Assembly (NCBI GenBank): GCA_038107835.1
Contig: JAYNHH010000008.1
Span: 1-64,000 of the forward strand
DNA: 64,000 nt
Source of the DNA: MED-G116 sp038107835
GTDB lineage: Bacteria; Pseudomonadota; Alphaproteobacteria; Puniceispirillales; Puniceispirillaceae
Direction of reading: 5' to 3'
The position numbers and the translations under genes were made by a program. This document shows positions 41,376 through 50,547 of this stretch, piece after piece; position 1 is the first letter of the stretch; every line of letters starts with the position of its first letter. The notes beneath the pieces are model-generated. The model ran no database searches, was not told where the DNA came from, and was given only the letters and a program-made list of their open reading frames with translations.

Positions 41376-43061
41376 ATGGCACAGAAGGCGGCAAACGGTA
41401 CTCTGCGCAGCGGTGGCCAGCTGCTGATGGATTGTCTTGTCGCGCTGGGCGCGCAAAAGGGTTTTGGCGTTCCGGGTGAATCCTATCTGGCAGTGCTTGA
41501 CGCGATGTATGATCACCGCGCCGATTTTGACTTCATCATGACCCGCCAGGAGGGCGGAGCGGCCTATATGGCGGCTGCGTGGGGCAAGCTGACGGGCGCG
41601 CCGGGCCTGTGTTTTGTCACCCGTGGCCCGGGGGCGACGAATGCCTCGATTGGCGTGCATACGGCGATGCAGGATTCGCTGCCGATGCTGCTGTTCATCG
41701 GTCAGGTCGGCGCTGACATGGCGGGCCGTGAGGCGTTTCAGGAAATAGATTACAACGCCTTTTTCGGGTCGATCGCCAAATGGACGGTAGAGATCGACGA
41801 TCCCGACCGGGTGCCTGAGATGATCAGCCGCGCCTGGAGTACGGCGCTGTCCGGGCGTCCGGGGCCGGTGATTGTCGCACTTCCCGAAACCATGCTGACG
41901 GCGATGACGGCGGCGCGTCCCTGTGGTCCTGTAACCATTCCCGAGCCGGCCCCCTCCGCAGACGATGCCGACCAGCTTGCCAGTCTGCTGGCAACGGCCA
42001 ACCGGCCGGTGATTCTTCTTGGCGGCACCCGTTGGCAGGATGAGGCGGCGCGGCAGGTCGAGACCTTCGCCTGCGCTGCCGATATCCCGGTTGTGGCGGC
42101 GTTCCGCTTTCATGACATCATTGACAATCACAGCCCCTGCTATGCTGGCGATGCTGGTGTTGGCATGCTTGCCTACATGAAACAGCTGCTCACCGATGCG
42201 GATCTGATTCTCGCCCTCAATGTCCGGTTCGACGAAATGACCACCGCCGGTTACAGCCTGTTTGACGTGCCAGGAATGGCGGCAACACTCATTCACAGTC
42301 ACGCCTCTGACGCTGAGCTTGGCAAGATCTACACCGCTGATCTGCCGCTTCATGCCGGTCCCAACCAGATGGCGGCATTGCTGGCCGGGCTGCGGCTTCC
42401 GGTCTCGGCGGCGCGCACCAGCTGGGCCACTGCCGCGCGCGAGGCCTATCTTGGCAGCTTTACCGCCCCGCGGCCACCGGGCGATATCGACATGCGGCAG
42501 ATCATGGCGCATCTGCAGGCGGTGCTTCCCGATGATGCCATCATTACCCATGGCGCTGGCAATTTTGCCATGTGGCCGAACAAATTCTTCAAATTCGGCC
42601 AGGAGGCGCGCCAGCTTGGCCCCCAGAGTGGCAGCATGGGCTTTGGCGTAACCGCCGCGCTTGCCGCCAAGGCGTATGATCCGGACCGCTTTGTTCTGTG
42701 CTTTGCCGGTGACGGTGATTTCCAGATGAATGGCAACGAGCTTGGCGCGGCCATGCAGGCCGGCCTCTATCCCGTTTTCATCATTCTCAATAACGCCAGC
42801 TATGGCACCATCCGCATGCACCAGGAACGAACCTATCCCGAACGTGTTTCGGGGACCGATATCGTCAATCCGGATTTTGCCGCACTTGCCAGAGCCTATG
42901 GCATCCATGGCGAGACCGTCACCCACACCGGTGAATTTGCCGCTGCTTTTGAGCGCGCGTCTGCTTCGCCAACAGGTGGGGTGATCGAGCTGCAGATCGA
43001 AACCGAGGCTCTCAGCCCCCGTGCCACCATCTCGGGCCTGCGGGCCGCCGCGAAATCCTAG
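41376..43061 (+). CDS. thiamine pyrophosphate enzyme, acetolactate synthase-like
   Basis: Decarboxylates or ligates 2-oxo acids using TPP. It has the catalytic Glu in RQEGGAAYMA, the central Rossmann domain, and the TPP motif GDGDFQMNGNELG ending in ILNN. 561 residues from ATG 41376 (GTG 41373 adjacent). It lacks an accompanying small regulatory subunit and the biosynthetic ilv context, so a catabolic decarboxylase or sulfoacetaldehyde/benzoylformate-type role is as likely as acetolactate synthesis. 28 bp before the class V aminotransferase gene. Confidence 0.88.
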   Translation: MAQKAANGTLRSGGQLLMDCLVALGAQKGFGVPGESYLAVLDAMYDHRADFDFIMTRQEGGAAYMAAAWGKLTGAPGLCFVTRGPGATNASIGVHTAMQDSLPMLLFIGQVGADMAGREAFQEIDYNAFFGSIAKWTVEIDDPDRVPEMISRAWSTALSGRPGPVIVALPETMLTAMTAARPCGPVTIPEPAPSADDADQLASLLATANRPVILLGGTRWQDEAARQVETFACAADIPVVAAFRFHDIIDNHSPCYAGDAGVGMLAYMKQLLTDADLILALNVRFDEMTTAGYSLFDVPGMAATLIHSHASDAELGKIYTADLPLHAGPNQMAALLAGLRLPVSAARTSWATAAREAYLGSFTAPRPPGDIDMRQIMAHLQAVLPDDAIITHGAGNFAMWPNKFFKFGQEARQLGPQSGSMGFGVTAALAAKAYDPDRFVLCFAGDGDFQMNGNELGAAMQAGLYPVFIILNNASYGTIRMHQERTYPERVSGTDIVNPDFAALARAYGIHGETVTHTGEFAAAFERASASPTGGVIELQIETEALSPRATISGLRAAAKS

Positions 43062-43089
43062 ACCCATCGCCCAATCCGGAGGAACCGAC

Positions 43090-44334
43090 ATGACTGAACT
43101 CGACATCGACTTTGTGCGCTCGCAGTTTCCCGCCTTTGCCCAACCCGCACTCCAGGGCCAGGCCTTCTTTGAAAATGCTGGTGGCTCCTATACCTGTGGT
43201 CAGGTGATCGACCGCCTGCACCGCTTCTACACCGAGCGCAAGGTCCAGCCCTATGGCTTCTTTCCGGCCTCGCGCGCAGGTGGCGAGGAAATGGACGAGG
43301 CACAGACCCGTCTTGCCGCGCTGATGAATGTCGAGACGGATGAACTCAGCTTCGGTCCCTCGACCAGCCAGAACACCTATATTCTGGCGCAGGCCTTTGC
43401 CGCCATGCTCAGCCCGGGTGATGCCATCATTGTCACTGATCAGGATCACGAGGCCAATACCGGTGTCTGGCGCCGTCTTGCCGACCGTGGGATCGAGGTG
43501 CGCGAATGGCATGTCGATGCTGAACAGGGCCAGCTCAGCACCGATGATCTGGCGCCACTTCTGGACGGGCCGGTCAGGCTGGTCTGTTTTCCGCATTGCT
43601 CGAACATTGTCGGCCAGGAAAATCCCGTCGACCGGATCGTGGCGATGGCGCATGCGGCGGGGGCTGTCACCTGCGTCGATGGTGTCAGCATGGCCCCGCA
43701 TGGTCTGCCTGATGTTGCTGCGCTTGGCACTGATATCTATCTGTTTTCCAGCTACAAGACCTATGGCCCGCATCAGGGCGTGATGATCGTGCGCCGCGCG
43801 CTTGCCGACCGGCTGCCCAATCAGGGGCATTTCTTCAACGCCGACACGCGCACCAAACGCTTCACGCCGGCCGGTCCCGACCATGCCCAGATTGCCGCCG
43901 CGGCTGGCATGGCCGATTACATCGACACGCTCTACAGCCATCATTATGGCACAGATGCCAATGCGGGTGACGCTGCCCACAGGGGGCGGTCTGTCTGCGC
44001 CCTGCAGCGCGCCTATGAGGACAAAACCCTTGCCCCGCTTCTTGACTGGCTGCGTGGACGTAATGATGTGCGCATTCTAGGCAATGATCATACCGACACC
44101 GCCACCGGCAGGGTGCCAACGGTGGCGCTGCACACTGCGCGTCCGGCGGCTGCCATTGCCACCGACCTTGCGGCGCACGGGGTGATGGCCGGTGCCGGTG
44201 ATTTCTATGCCGTGCGCACCATCGGCGCGCTTGGCTGCGATCCGGAGGCCGGCGTCCTGCGCCTCAGCTTCGTGCATTACACGAGCGCTGACGAGGTCGA
44301 ACAGCTGATCAGGGGGCTTGATGCGACGCTCTGA
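43090..44334 (+). CDS. class V aminotransferase (cysteine desulfurase-like)
   Basis: PLP enzyme of fold type I. FFENAGGSYT at the start, DHEANTGVW, CVDGVSMAPHG and the PLP lysine in SSYKTYGPHQG (about residue 223) fit the SufS/isopenicillin-epimerase branch. No clear desulfurase Cys loop is visible, so a small-molecule lyase or transaminase role is possible. 414 residues. ATG 43090 follows GGAGGAACC. In an operon with the TPP enzyme. Confidence 0.88.
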   Translation: MTELDIDFVRSQFPAFAQPALQGQAFFENAGGSYTCGQVIDRLHRFYTERKVQPYGFFPASRAGGEEMDEAQTRLAALMNVETDELSFGPSTSQNTYILAQAFAAMLSPGDAIIVTDQDHEANTGVWRRLADRGIEVREWHVDAEQGQLSTDDLAPLLDGPVRLVCFPHCSNIVGQENPVDRIVAMAHAAGAVTCVDGVSMAPHGLPDVAALGTDIYLFSSYKTYGPHQGVMIVRRALADRLPNQGHFFNADTRTKRFTPAGPDHAQIAAAAGMADYIDTLYSHHYGTDANAGDAAHRGRSVCALQRAYEDKTLAPLLDWLRGRNDVRILGNDHTDTATGRVPTVALHTARPAAAIATDLAAHGVMAGAGDFYAVRTIGALGCDPEAGVLRLSFVHYTSADEVEQLIRGLDATL

Positions 44335-44392
44335 CCGCAGCCCTGATTTTACCCTTGTCGCGGTCACGGGAACGCCGGCTTTCATTTTCTGC

Positions 44393-44426
44393 TTGACATC
44401 TGGCACAAAATAGGATATTTCCTATT
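44393..44426 (+). promoter_or_regulatory. consensus-like promoter overlapping a perfect palindrome
   Basis: TTGACA (44393-44398) lies 17 bp before TATTTC (44416-44421). The -10 sits inside AATAGGA-TATT-TCCTATT (44409-44426), a perfect 7-bp inverted repeat. It faces right, towards the 3' end of argE on the opposite strand, and no plus-strand gene follows closely. An sRNA, antisense transcript or short leader peptide may start here. A near-duplicated ATCAGGGT-x8 sequence follows at about 44459-44492. Confidence 0.45.
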
Positions 44427-44527
44427 GCACGCTGAATGATATGTGGCTGCCTGTCAACATCAGGGTCTTCTGCAAATCAGGGTGTTTTGCAATTATTGGT
44501 CCTGTGCAACGGGTGACGACAGGCACG

Positions 44528-45691
44528 TCACAGCCCGGCGACAAGCCGTTGATTGAGTTTTGCCAGCATGTCATCACATAAGGCAAGTTGCTGTCTTGTA
44601 ACAAATTCATCCGGTTTATGTCCCTGATCCATGGATCCGGGGCCGCAGATCACCGTCGGAATTCCCAGATCGCGGGAAAACAGCCCGCCCTCGGTGCCAA
44701 AGGCCATTTTGATCGTGGTATTGGCGCCGGTCAGTGACTTCAACAGCGTTACAACATCCTCATCCGCGGCGGTGTTCAACCCGGGATAGGTGTTGGTAAT
44801 CGTGAAATTGATCGCCGCTTCCGGGGCGATCTGCTGCGCTCTGGCAATGATTGGCGCTATTCTGCGCTCGATTGTCTGGATGATGTCCTGCGGGTTGTCC
44901 TCCGCCAGATTGCGGATTTCAAAATCGATGACGGCCTCATGCGGGACGATGTTCAACTGCACACCGCCGTCAATCCGTCCGACATGGAGGGTGGTATAGG
45001 GAATATTATAATCATCATCCTGCGCACCATTCTGGCGCAGCTCATCCTGCGTGGCGCGAATCTCGCCCGCCAGGTCACAGGCAAGATGCAGCGCATTGAC
45101 CGCCAGTGGCGCCAGCGCCGAATGGCCGGCCCTGCCGTGGCAATGCGCCCGAATCGCTGTCTTGCCCTTATGGCCGGTGCCAAGCCCCATCTGGGTTGGC
45201 TCACCGACGATGCACATTGCTGGCCGGAAGGGGGCTTTGGCCATCATCTCGATCATCGAGCGCACGCCAATGCAGCCGATTTCCTCGTCATGGGACAGCG
45301 CCAGATGCAGCGGCGAGCGCAATGGCAGCCGGCTGGCGGCAACGAAGCTGGCAATCGCTGCGGCGCAAAAGCCCTTCATGTCTGCCGTGCCGCGTCCATA
45401 AAGCCGACCATCCTCCTCGGTGCAGGTAAAGGCTGGCCGGGTCCAGTCCTGTCCGTCGATCGGCACAACATCGGTGTGGCCGGACAGCATCACGCCGCCA
45501 TTATCCGGCTCCTGTGGGCCGGTGCTGGCAAACAGATTGGCCTTCTTGCCACTATCATCGGGAATCACCGTCACGCTGATTCCGGCATCATCCAGCCGGT
45601 CGGCAACATTATTGATCAACGCCCGGTTCGGGTCACGGCTGACCGTGGCAAAGCCGATCAAATCATGAAGAATTTCAACTGTCTGGGACAT
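44528..45691 (-). CDS. argE: acetylornithine deacetylase (ArgE/M20 family)
   Basis: Zn-dependent M20 amidohydrolase releasing ornithine from N-acetylornithine. Motifs: LSGHTDVVP, YGRGTADMKGF, SHDEEIG, VGEPTQ, and the late metal His in SMDQGHKPDEF. 387 residues. Alphaproteobacteria often use ArgJ instead, and this lies beside catabolic genes, so a related N-acyl substrate is possible. Divergent from the PatB gene. Confidence 0.88.
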   Translation of the reverse strand: MSQTVEILHDLIGFATVSRDPNRALINNVADRLDDAGISVTVIPDDSGKKANLFASTGPQEPDNGGVMLSGHTDVVPIDGQDWTRPAFTCTEEDGRLYGRGTADMKGFCAAAIASFVAASRLPLRSPLHLALSHDEEIGCIGVRSMIEMMAKAPFRPAMCIVGEPTQMGLGTGHKGKTAIRAHCHGRAGHSALAPLAVNALHLACDLAGEIRATQDELRQNGAQDDDYNIPYTTLHVGRIDGGVQLNIVPHEAVIDFEIRNLAEDNPQDIIQTIERRIAPIIARAQQIAPEAAINFTITNTYPGLNTAADEDVVTLLKSLTGANTTIKMAFGTEGGLFSRDLGIPTVICGPGSMDQGHKPDEFVTRQQLALCDDMLAKLNQRLVAGL

Positions 45692-45852
45692 CACACACCT
45701 TTTTGCCAGCGATTACGCTGTTGATACCATTTCATCAACTGGCTATGACTTGTGAGATTAACCGGCACATAATGAGATGGCAAACCAACAGGCGTATGCC
45801 ACCGCCATTTTCACCATCCATGATGATGCCAGCACAAACAGAAAGACAGACC

Positions 45853-47025
45853 GTGACAATTGATTTTGACAGGATCATCGACCGCCGCAACACCCATTCA
45901 AGCAAATGGGACAGCATGCAGGCCAGCTATGGTGTCTCACCCGACACTGGCATTCCAATGTGGGTGGCCGATATGGATTTCCGTCCGCCACAACAGGTTG
46001 ATGCCGCCCTTGCAGCGGAAATGGCGCATGGCGTCTATGGCTATTACGACAATCCGGCGAGCTATGCGGCAGCGCTTTCTGGCTGGATGGAACGGCGGCA
46101 TAACTGGCGCGTCGATCCGTCCTGGCTGTTGCAGACGCATGGCCTTGTCAATGCGCTGGCGCTGTGTATCAGCGCCTTTTCCAACCCGGGGGAGGGGGTC
46201 ATCGTGTTCTCTCCCGTCTATCACTGGTTCGGCACCATTGTCGACGCCAATGACCGGCGGCTTGTCGAATCCGAGCTGGTGCAGCGCGAGGGTGTCTACC
46301 ACATGGACCTTGCGGCGCTGGAGGCGCAGCTGACCGGCGATGAACGGCTTGTCCTGCTCTGCTCGCCGCACAATCCGGGGGGGCGCGTCTGGTCCGCGGC
46401 CGAGCTTGGCGCGCTTGCCGATTTCTGCGTCAAACATGATCTCGTTCTGATCAGCGACGAGGTACATAACGATCTGATCATGCCCGGTCACAGCCATGTT
46501 GTCGCACCGCTTGCGATGCCGCAGGCAGCTGACCGTCTTGTCACGCTGATCGCGACGACCAAGACCTTCAATCTGGCTGGTGGCATGACTGGCAGCATGG
46601 TGATTCCCGATCAGGCGCTGCGCAGGAAGCTGGCAAAAACGCACAGGGCGGCCGGCATGTCGGTCAACCGGTTCGGCATGGTGATGGCCGAGGCGGCCTA
46701 TCTGCATGGCGCTGACTGGCTTGACGAGCTGCTTGTCTATCTCGATGGCAACCGCCAGCTGCTGAGTGATGAACTGTCACAAATCCCGGGTGTCAGCGTG
46801 ATGCCGCTGCAGGCAACCTATCTGTGCTGGGTGGATTTTGCCGGCACCGGAATGGCCCCGGCTGAATTCATCGGGCGCATTCAGGATGCCGGTGTTGCCG
46901 CCAGCCATGGCTCAACATTCGGTGCTGGTGGTGACGGTTTCATGCGGTTCAATATCGCAACGCCGCGCGCTCAGCTGGCCACGGCAATACAGCGCCTGCG
47001 CACCGCCTTTGCCGATTTGCAATAG
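45853..47025 (+). CDS. patB: PatB/MalY-type cystathionine beta-lyase
   Basis: PLP C-S lyase converting cystathionine or cysteine conjugates to pyruvate, ammonia and a thiol. FDRIIDRRNTHSSKWD and PMWVADMDF at the start, SPHNPGGRVW, SDEVHNDL and the PLP lysine in TTKTFNLAG (about residue 237) are diagnostic. GTG 45853 gives the family-typical N-terminus (390 aa); the frame is open back to 45703, but that part has no similarity. Confidence 0.92.
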   Translation: MTIDFDRIIDRRNTHSSKWDSMQASYGVSPDTGIPMWVADMDFRPPQQVDAALAAEMAHGVYGYYDNPASYAAALSGWMERRHNWRVDPSWLLQTHGLVNALALCISAFSNPGEGVIVFSPVYHWFGTIVDANDRRLVESELVQREGVYHMDLAALEAQLTGDERLVLLCSPHNPGGRVWSAAELGALADFCVKHDLVLISDEVHNDLIMPGHSHVVAPLAMPQAADRLVTLIATTKTFNLAGGMTGSMVIPDQALRRKLAKTHRAAGMSVNRFGMVMAEAAYLHGADWLDELLVYLDGNRQLLSDELSQIPGVSVMPLQATYLCWVDFAGTGMAPAEFIGRIQDAGVAASHGSTFGAGGDGFMRFNIATPRAQLATAIQRLRTAFADLQ

Positions 47026-47045
47026 GCGCTGCCCGGGACGGGCTA

Positions 47046-47735
47046 TCAGGTGATGGAAACGGTGAATTCAGCAATGCCGTCAACACCGCCGACCAGCGTA
47101 TCGCCCCGTTCGACCGGACCGACACCAGCCGGGGTTCCGGTATAGATCAGATCGCCTGGCTGCAGATGATAGAGGGTGGACAGATCGGCGATGATTTCAG
47201 GAACTGACCACACCATCAGCGCCAGATCGGACTCCTGTTTCATCTCGCCATTCTGCGACATGTAGATCCGCGCCCTGGCAAAAGATGGCACCTCGGCAAT
47301 CGGCCTGATCGGCGTGATTACGGCAGATTCCTCGACATCCTTGCCGGTGTCCCACGGACGGCCCTGTTTCTTCGAATTGTTCTGCAGATCGCGGCGTGTC
47401 ATATCGAGACCGGCGGCGCAGCCGAAAATCAGGGTTTCCGCCTGATCAATGCCGACATCCAGGCCAGCCGTGCCAATGGCCAGCACCAGCTCCATTTCAT
47501 AATGGTAATTCTGCGTGCGTTTGGCGTAGCTGATGCTGCCCTCGGCCATGCTGATCGAGGCGGCGGATTTGGTGAAATAGAACGGTGCCTCACGGTCAAC
47601 CTCGACACCCATTTCCTTGGCATGTGCCTCGTAATTGCGGCCAACACAGAAAATCCGGTTGACCGGAAACAGCTTGTCGCTGCCGAAAATGGGAATGGCC
47701 TGAATGGCTGGTGGTGAAAAAACATAATCGGACAT
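47046..47735 (-). CDS. fumarylacetoacetate hydrolase family protein, fumarylpyruvate hydrolase-like
   Basis: Mg-dependent C-C hydrolase. MSDYVFSPP, IFCVGRNYEAHAKEMG, PFYFTKSA, YEMELVLAIG (metal Glu), DMTRRDLQ and YTGTPAGVGP match FAH proteins that cleave fumarylpyruvate in gentisate breakdown. 229 residues. No gentisate dioxygenase lies nearby; it may serve the neighbouring aromatic pathway or an unrelated acylpyruvate. Convergent with patB. Confidence 0.88.
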   Translation of the reverse strand: MSDYVFSPPAIQAIPIFGSDKLFPVNRIFCVGRNYEAHAKEMGVEVDREAPFYFTKSAASISMAEGSISYAKRTQNYHYEMELVLAIGTAGLDVGIDQAETLIFGCAAGLDMTRRDLQNNSKKQGRPWDTGKDVEESAVITPIRPIAEVPSFARARIYMSQNGEMKQESDLALMVWSVPEIIADLSTLYHLQPGDLIYTGTPAGVGPVERGDTLVGGVDGIAEFTVSIT

Positions 47736-47762
47736 GACAGGCACCTCAAACGATGGAAAGGA

Positions 47763-47795
47763 AAATCAAATCACAAAGAAATCAAATCACAAAAG
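47763..47795. repeat. 16-bp tandem direct repeat in a divergent promoter region
   Basis: AAATCAAATCACAAAG (47763-47778) is followed at once by a near-identical copy (47779-47795). It lies between the FAH-family gene (minus) and the LysE gene (plus), 28 bp from the former's start. It could be a two-site operator or a slippage product. Confidence 0.6.
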
Positions 47796-47938
47796 CAGAT
47801 TTGCATGCGCTATAAAGCATGGTTTGGCACCCGCGTTCAAGCTGGAACCTGTCCATCACGGGGCGATGCCGGGTAAGTCACTTTTTCGGGGGACCCTGCG
47901 TCCGCCAATGCTGTCCTCTGTCTGCGGAGTCTCTTGCG

Positions 47939-48562
47939 ATGCCATTGTTCGATCTGATGCCGGCATTGCTGTTCCTCATGCTCAATGTGTTCATTCCCGG
48001 GCCGAATGTTCTCAATACCATTGCCACGGCGATGGGGTCTGGTCTGCGGGCTGGCATGGCCTGCGCCTGCGCCTGTGGCGCCGGGCTTGTGCTATGGGCG
48101 CTTGCCGTGCTGTTTGGCGCGGCTGCACTGTTCGCTGCGCTGCCGGTTGCCCAGGCGGCACTCACCGCGCTGGGTGGGCTGCTGCTGCAGTATTTCGCCT
48201 TTCGCTATCTGCGAAAATCGGTTGGACCCGAGGCCAGATTGACGGCAATCCACAACCAGCCTGTCGCGCGTGCCTTTGCCCAGGCCTTCATGGTGATGAT
48301 GACCAATCCAAAGGTGCTGACAACATGGCTTGCCGTCATTTCGCTGTTTCCGGTGATTGCCAGCGATGTGCTGCACATCACCCTGTTCACCCTGATGGCG
48401 GGTGGGGCGTCTTTTACTGGTCACGCGCTCTTTGCCATGCTGTTTGCCAGCCGGACTGCCGGCAGGATTTATCTGCGGCTCTATCGGCCAATCAATGCAC
48501 TGGTCGGCATTGGCTTCTCACTCTATGGGCTGAAACTGCTTGCCGGACTGCTGCCCGGCTGA
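47939..48562 (+). CDS. LysE family transporter
   Basis: 207 residues with about six hydrophobic segments, the family motif LNVFIPGPNVL near the N-terminus and the FMVMMTNPKVL segment. Exports amino acids or related solutes. ATG 47939 gives the normal family N-terminus; the frame is open upstream without similarity. The stop is 10 bp from the convergent ligJ gene. Confidence 0.88.
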   Translation: MPLFDLMPALLFLMLNVFIPGPNVLNTIATAMGSGLRAGMACACACGAGLVLWALAVLFGAAALFAALPVAQAALTALGGLLLQYFAFRYLRKSVGPEARLTAIHNQPVARAFAQAFMVMMTNPKVLTTWLAVISLFPVIASDVLHITLFTLMAGGASFTGHALFAMLFASRTAGRIYLRLYRPINALVGIGFSLYGLKLLAGLLPG

Positions 48563-48572
48563 TCGGGGCGGC

Positions 48573-49583
48573 TCACAGCTTCAGGCGTGAGAACACCGCT
48601 CTGGCGTTGTCCTCGAACACCATCTGTTTCTGCGCTGCGCTCAGGGCGGTGTTGGCGTCAATATAGCGTTTCGTGTCGTCATAATAATGCCCGCTGCGGG
48701 GGTCGATGCCGCGCACCGCGCCAATCATTTCCGAGGCGAACAGGATATTCTTCGTTGGGATCACATCGAGCAGCATGTCAATGCCGTCCTGATGATAGAC
48801 GCAGGTGTCAAAGAAAATATTTTTCAGCACACGCGTCTCCAGCTCACCCAGGCCCATATCCTGCGCCATGCCCCGAAACCGTCCCCAATGATAGGGAACC
48901 GCCCCGCCACCATGCGGGATGATGAATTTAATAGAGGGAAAATCTGCAAACACATCCGACATCATGAAATGCACAAAGGCCGTGGTGTCAGCGCCAAGAT
49001 AGAACGAGCTTGTCGTATGCATCGCCGGATGACAGGCACCGCTGACATGGATCATCGCCGGCACATCCAGCTCGCACATCACCTCATAGAGCGGATACCA
49101 ATAGCGGTCACCAAGCGGTTTGTCCTGCCAGTAACCACCCGACGGGTCGGGATTCAGATTGCAGCCGATAAAATCCATCTCGCCGACACAGCGCTGCAAT
49201 TCGGCAATGCTCGTCTGGATTGGTGTCTGCGGGCTTTGCGGCAATTGGCAGACAGGCACGAAATTTTCCGGAAACAGCGTGCAGACCCGGTGGATCAGCT
49301 CATTGCAATGTTCGGTCCAGGCCTGTGAGGTCGAGGCATTGCCGACATGATGCCCCATCCAGCTTGCACGCGGTGAGAAGATCGTGACATCGGTGCCGCG
49401 CTCACGCTGCACGCGCAGCTGGTTGGTCTCGATGCTCTCGCGGATTTCGGCATCGCTGACCGCGATCACCCCCTTGCTCGAGACATGCGCCGGGTCGGCG
49501 GCGACAGCGGCCTTTTGTGCATCACGCCAGGCGCCGACGCCGGGCGGGGTGGTCGTGTAATGTCCGTGGCAGTCAATGATCAT
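48573..49583 (-). CDS. ligJ: 4-oxalomesaconate hydratase LigJ
   Basis: Amidohydrolase-fold, Zn-dependent hydratase turning 4-oxalomesaconate into 4-carboxy-4-hydroxy-2-oxoadipate in the protocatechuate 4,5-cleavage pathway. The match to Sphingobium LigJ as I remember it is close along the whole length: MIIDCHGHYTT, FSPRASWMGHH, LNPDPSGGYW, HVSGACHPAMHTT, IPHGGGAVPYHWGRFRG and FASEMIGAVRGIDP. Metal residues are in DCHGH, IPHGGG and SEMIG. 336 residues. Last gene of a minus-strand operon after the DUF1932 gene and ligC. Confidence 0.93.
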   Translation of the reverse strand: MIIDCHGHYTTTPPGVGAWRDAQKAAVAADPAHVSSKGVIAVSDAEIRESIETNQLRVQRERGTDVTIFSPRASWMGHHVGNASTSQAWTEHCNELIHRVCTLFPENFVPVCQLPQSPQTPIQTSIAELQRCVGEMDFIGCNLNPDPSGGYWQDKPLGDRYWYPLYEVMCELDVPAMIHVSGACHPAMHTTSSFYLGADTTAFVHFMMSDVFADFPSIKFIIPHGGGAVPYHWGRFRGMAQDMGLGELETRVLKNIFFDTCVYHQDGIDMLLDVIPTKNILFASEMIGAVRGIDPRSGHYYDDTKRYIDANTALSAAQKQMVFEDNARAVFSRLKL

Positions 49584-49601
49584 GGCACGCCTCCCGCTGC
49601 A

Positions 49602-50546
49602 TCAGCTTTTGAACTGTTTCTCGATGATATCCATCACCTGCATGGCTGGCAGGCACTGGGCAAGGCTGGAATTGGGTTCGCGGCCTTCGCGGATGGCGGC
49701 AATGAATTCCCGGTCGATCAGCTCAATGCCATTCGTCGAGACATCAGTTTTGCTGACATCGATCGGGTTCTCCCTGCCATCGAACAGCTCGTCATAGCGG
49801 GCGATGAAGGTGTCATTGTCACAGATGTAGCGGAAGAAACTGCCCAGCGGACCGTCATTGTTGAACGACAGCGACAGCGTGCATAACTTGCCGCTGGCGG
49901 TTTTCATGATGATGCTCATATCCATCGCGATTCCCAGCTCATCATGGACCGGTCCCTGCAGCCCATGTACCTCGCTGACCATCTCGCCGGTCTGGTACAT
50001 GAACAGATCGATGGTGTGGCAGGCATGGTGCCAGAGCAGATGGTCGGTCCAGCTGCGCGGGCTGCCATCGGCGCTGATATTCTTCCGGCGGAAGAAATAG
50101 GTCTGTACATCAAGCTGCTGGATATTCATCTCACCGGTGCTGATCAGCCGGTGAACATATTGATGGGAGGGATTGAAGCGCCGCACATGCCCGGCCATCG
50201 CGACAAGACCGGTGTCGCGTTGCTTGGCGACCAGCGCTTCGGAATCCGCCAGCGTATCGGCCATGGGAATTTCGATCAGCACATGCTTGCCGGCATCCAT
50301 CGCGGCCAGCCCCTGGGCGGCGTGCATGCCTGTTGGCGTTGCCAGGATGACCGCGTCAATTTCCGACATGGCCAGACTTTCCTCAAGCCGCGTCGTTGAA
50401 TGGCCAATATGATAGGCGGCGGCAAGCTCGGCTGTTGCCTCGGCGCGGCGTCCGACAAGTGACACCACCTCAACGCCTTCAATCAGCGCCAGCGCATCAA
50501 GATGTTTTTTTCCAAAGGCACCGCCACCTGCAAGACATAATTTCAT
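49602..50546 (-). CDS. ligC: 4-carboxy-2-hydroxymuconate-6-semialdehyde dehydrogenase LigC
   Basis: Gfo/Idh/MocA-fold NADP enzyme oxidising the ring-cleavage product of protocatechuate (as hemiacetal) to 2-pyrone-4,6-dicarboxylate. AGGGAFGKKHLDAL is the nucleotide motif. FNPSHQY, VQTYFFRRKN, RSWTDHLLWHHACHTIDLF and LSLSFNNDGPLG correspond closely to LigC. 314 residues. ATG 50546 follows GGAAAAAGG and lies 1 bp after the upstream stop. 18 bp before ligJ. Confidence 0.93.
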   Translation of the reverse strand: MKLCLAGGGAFGKKHLDALALIEGVEVVSLVGRRAEATAELAAAYHIGHSTTRLEESLAMSEIDAVILATPTGMHAAQGLAAMDAGKHVLIEIPMADTLADSEALVAKQRDTGLVAMAGHVRRFNPSHQYVHRLISTGEMNIQQLDVQTYFFRRKNISADGSPRSWTDHLLWHHACHTIDLFMYQTGEMVSEVHGLQGPVHDELGIAMDMSIIMKTASGKLCTLSLSFNNDGPLGSFFRYICDNDTFIARYDELFDGRENPIDVSKTDVSTNGIELIDREFIAAIREGREPNSSLAQCLPAMQVMDIIEKQFKS

Positions 50547-50547
50547 G

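Noticed and set aside
40920..43106. 728-codon open frame on the minus strand
   Set aside because: Antisense to the aminotransferase and TPP enzyme genes, with no ribosome site and no recognisable motif.
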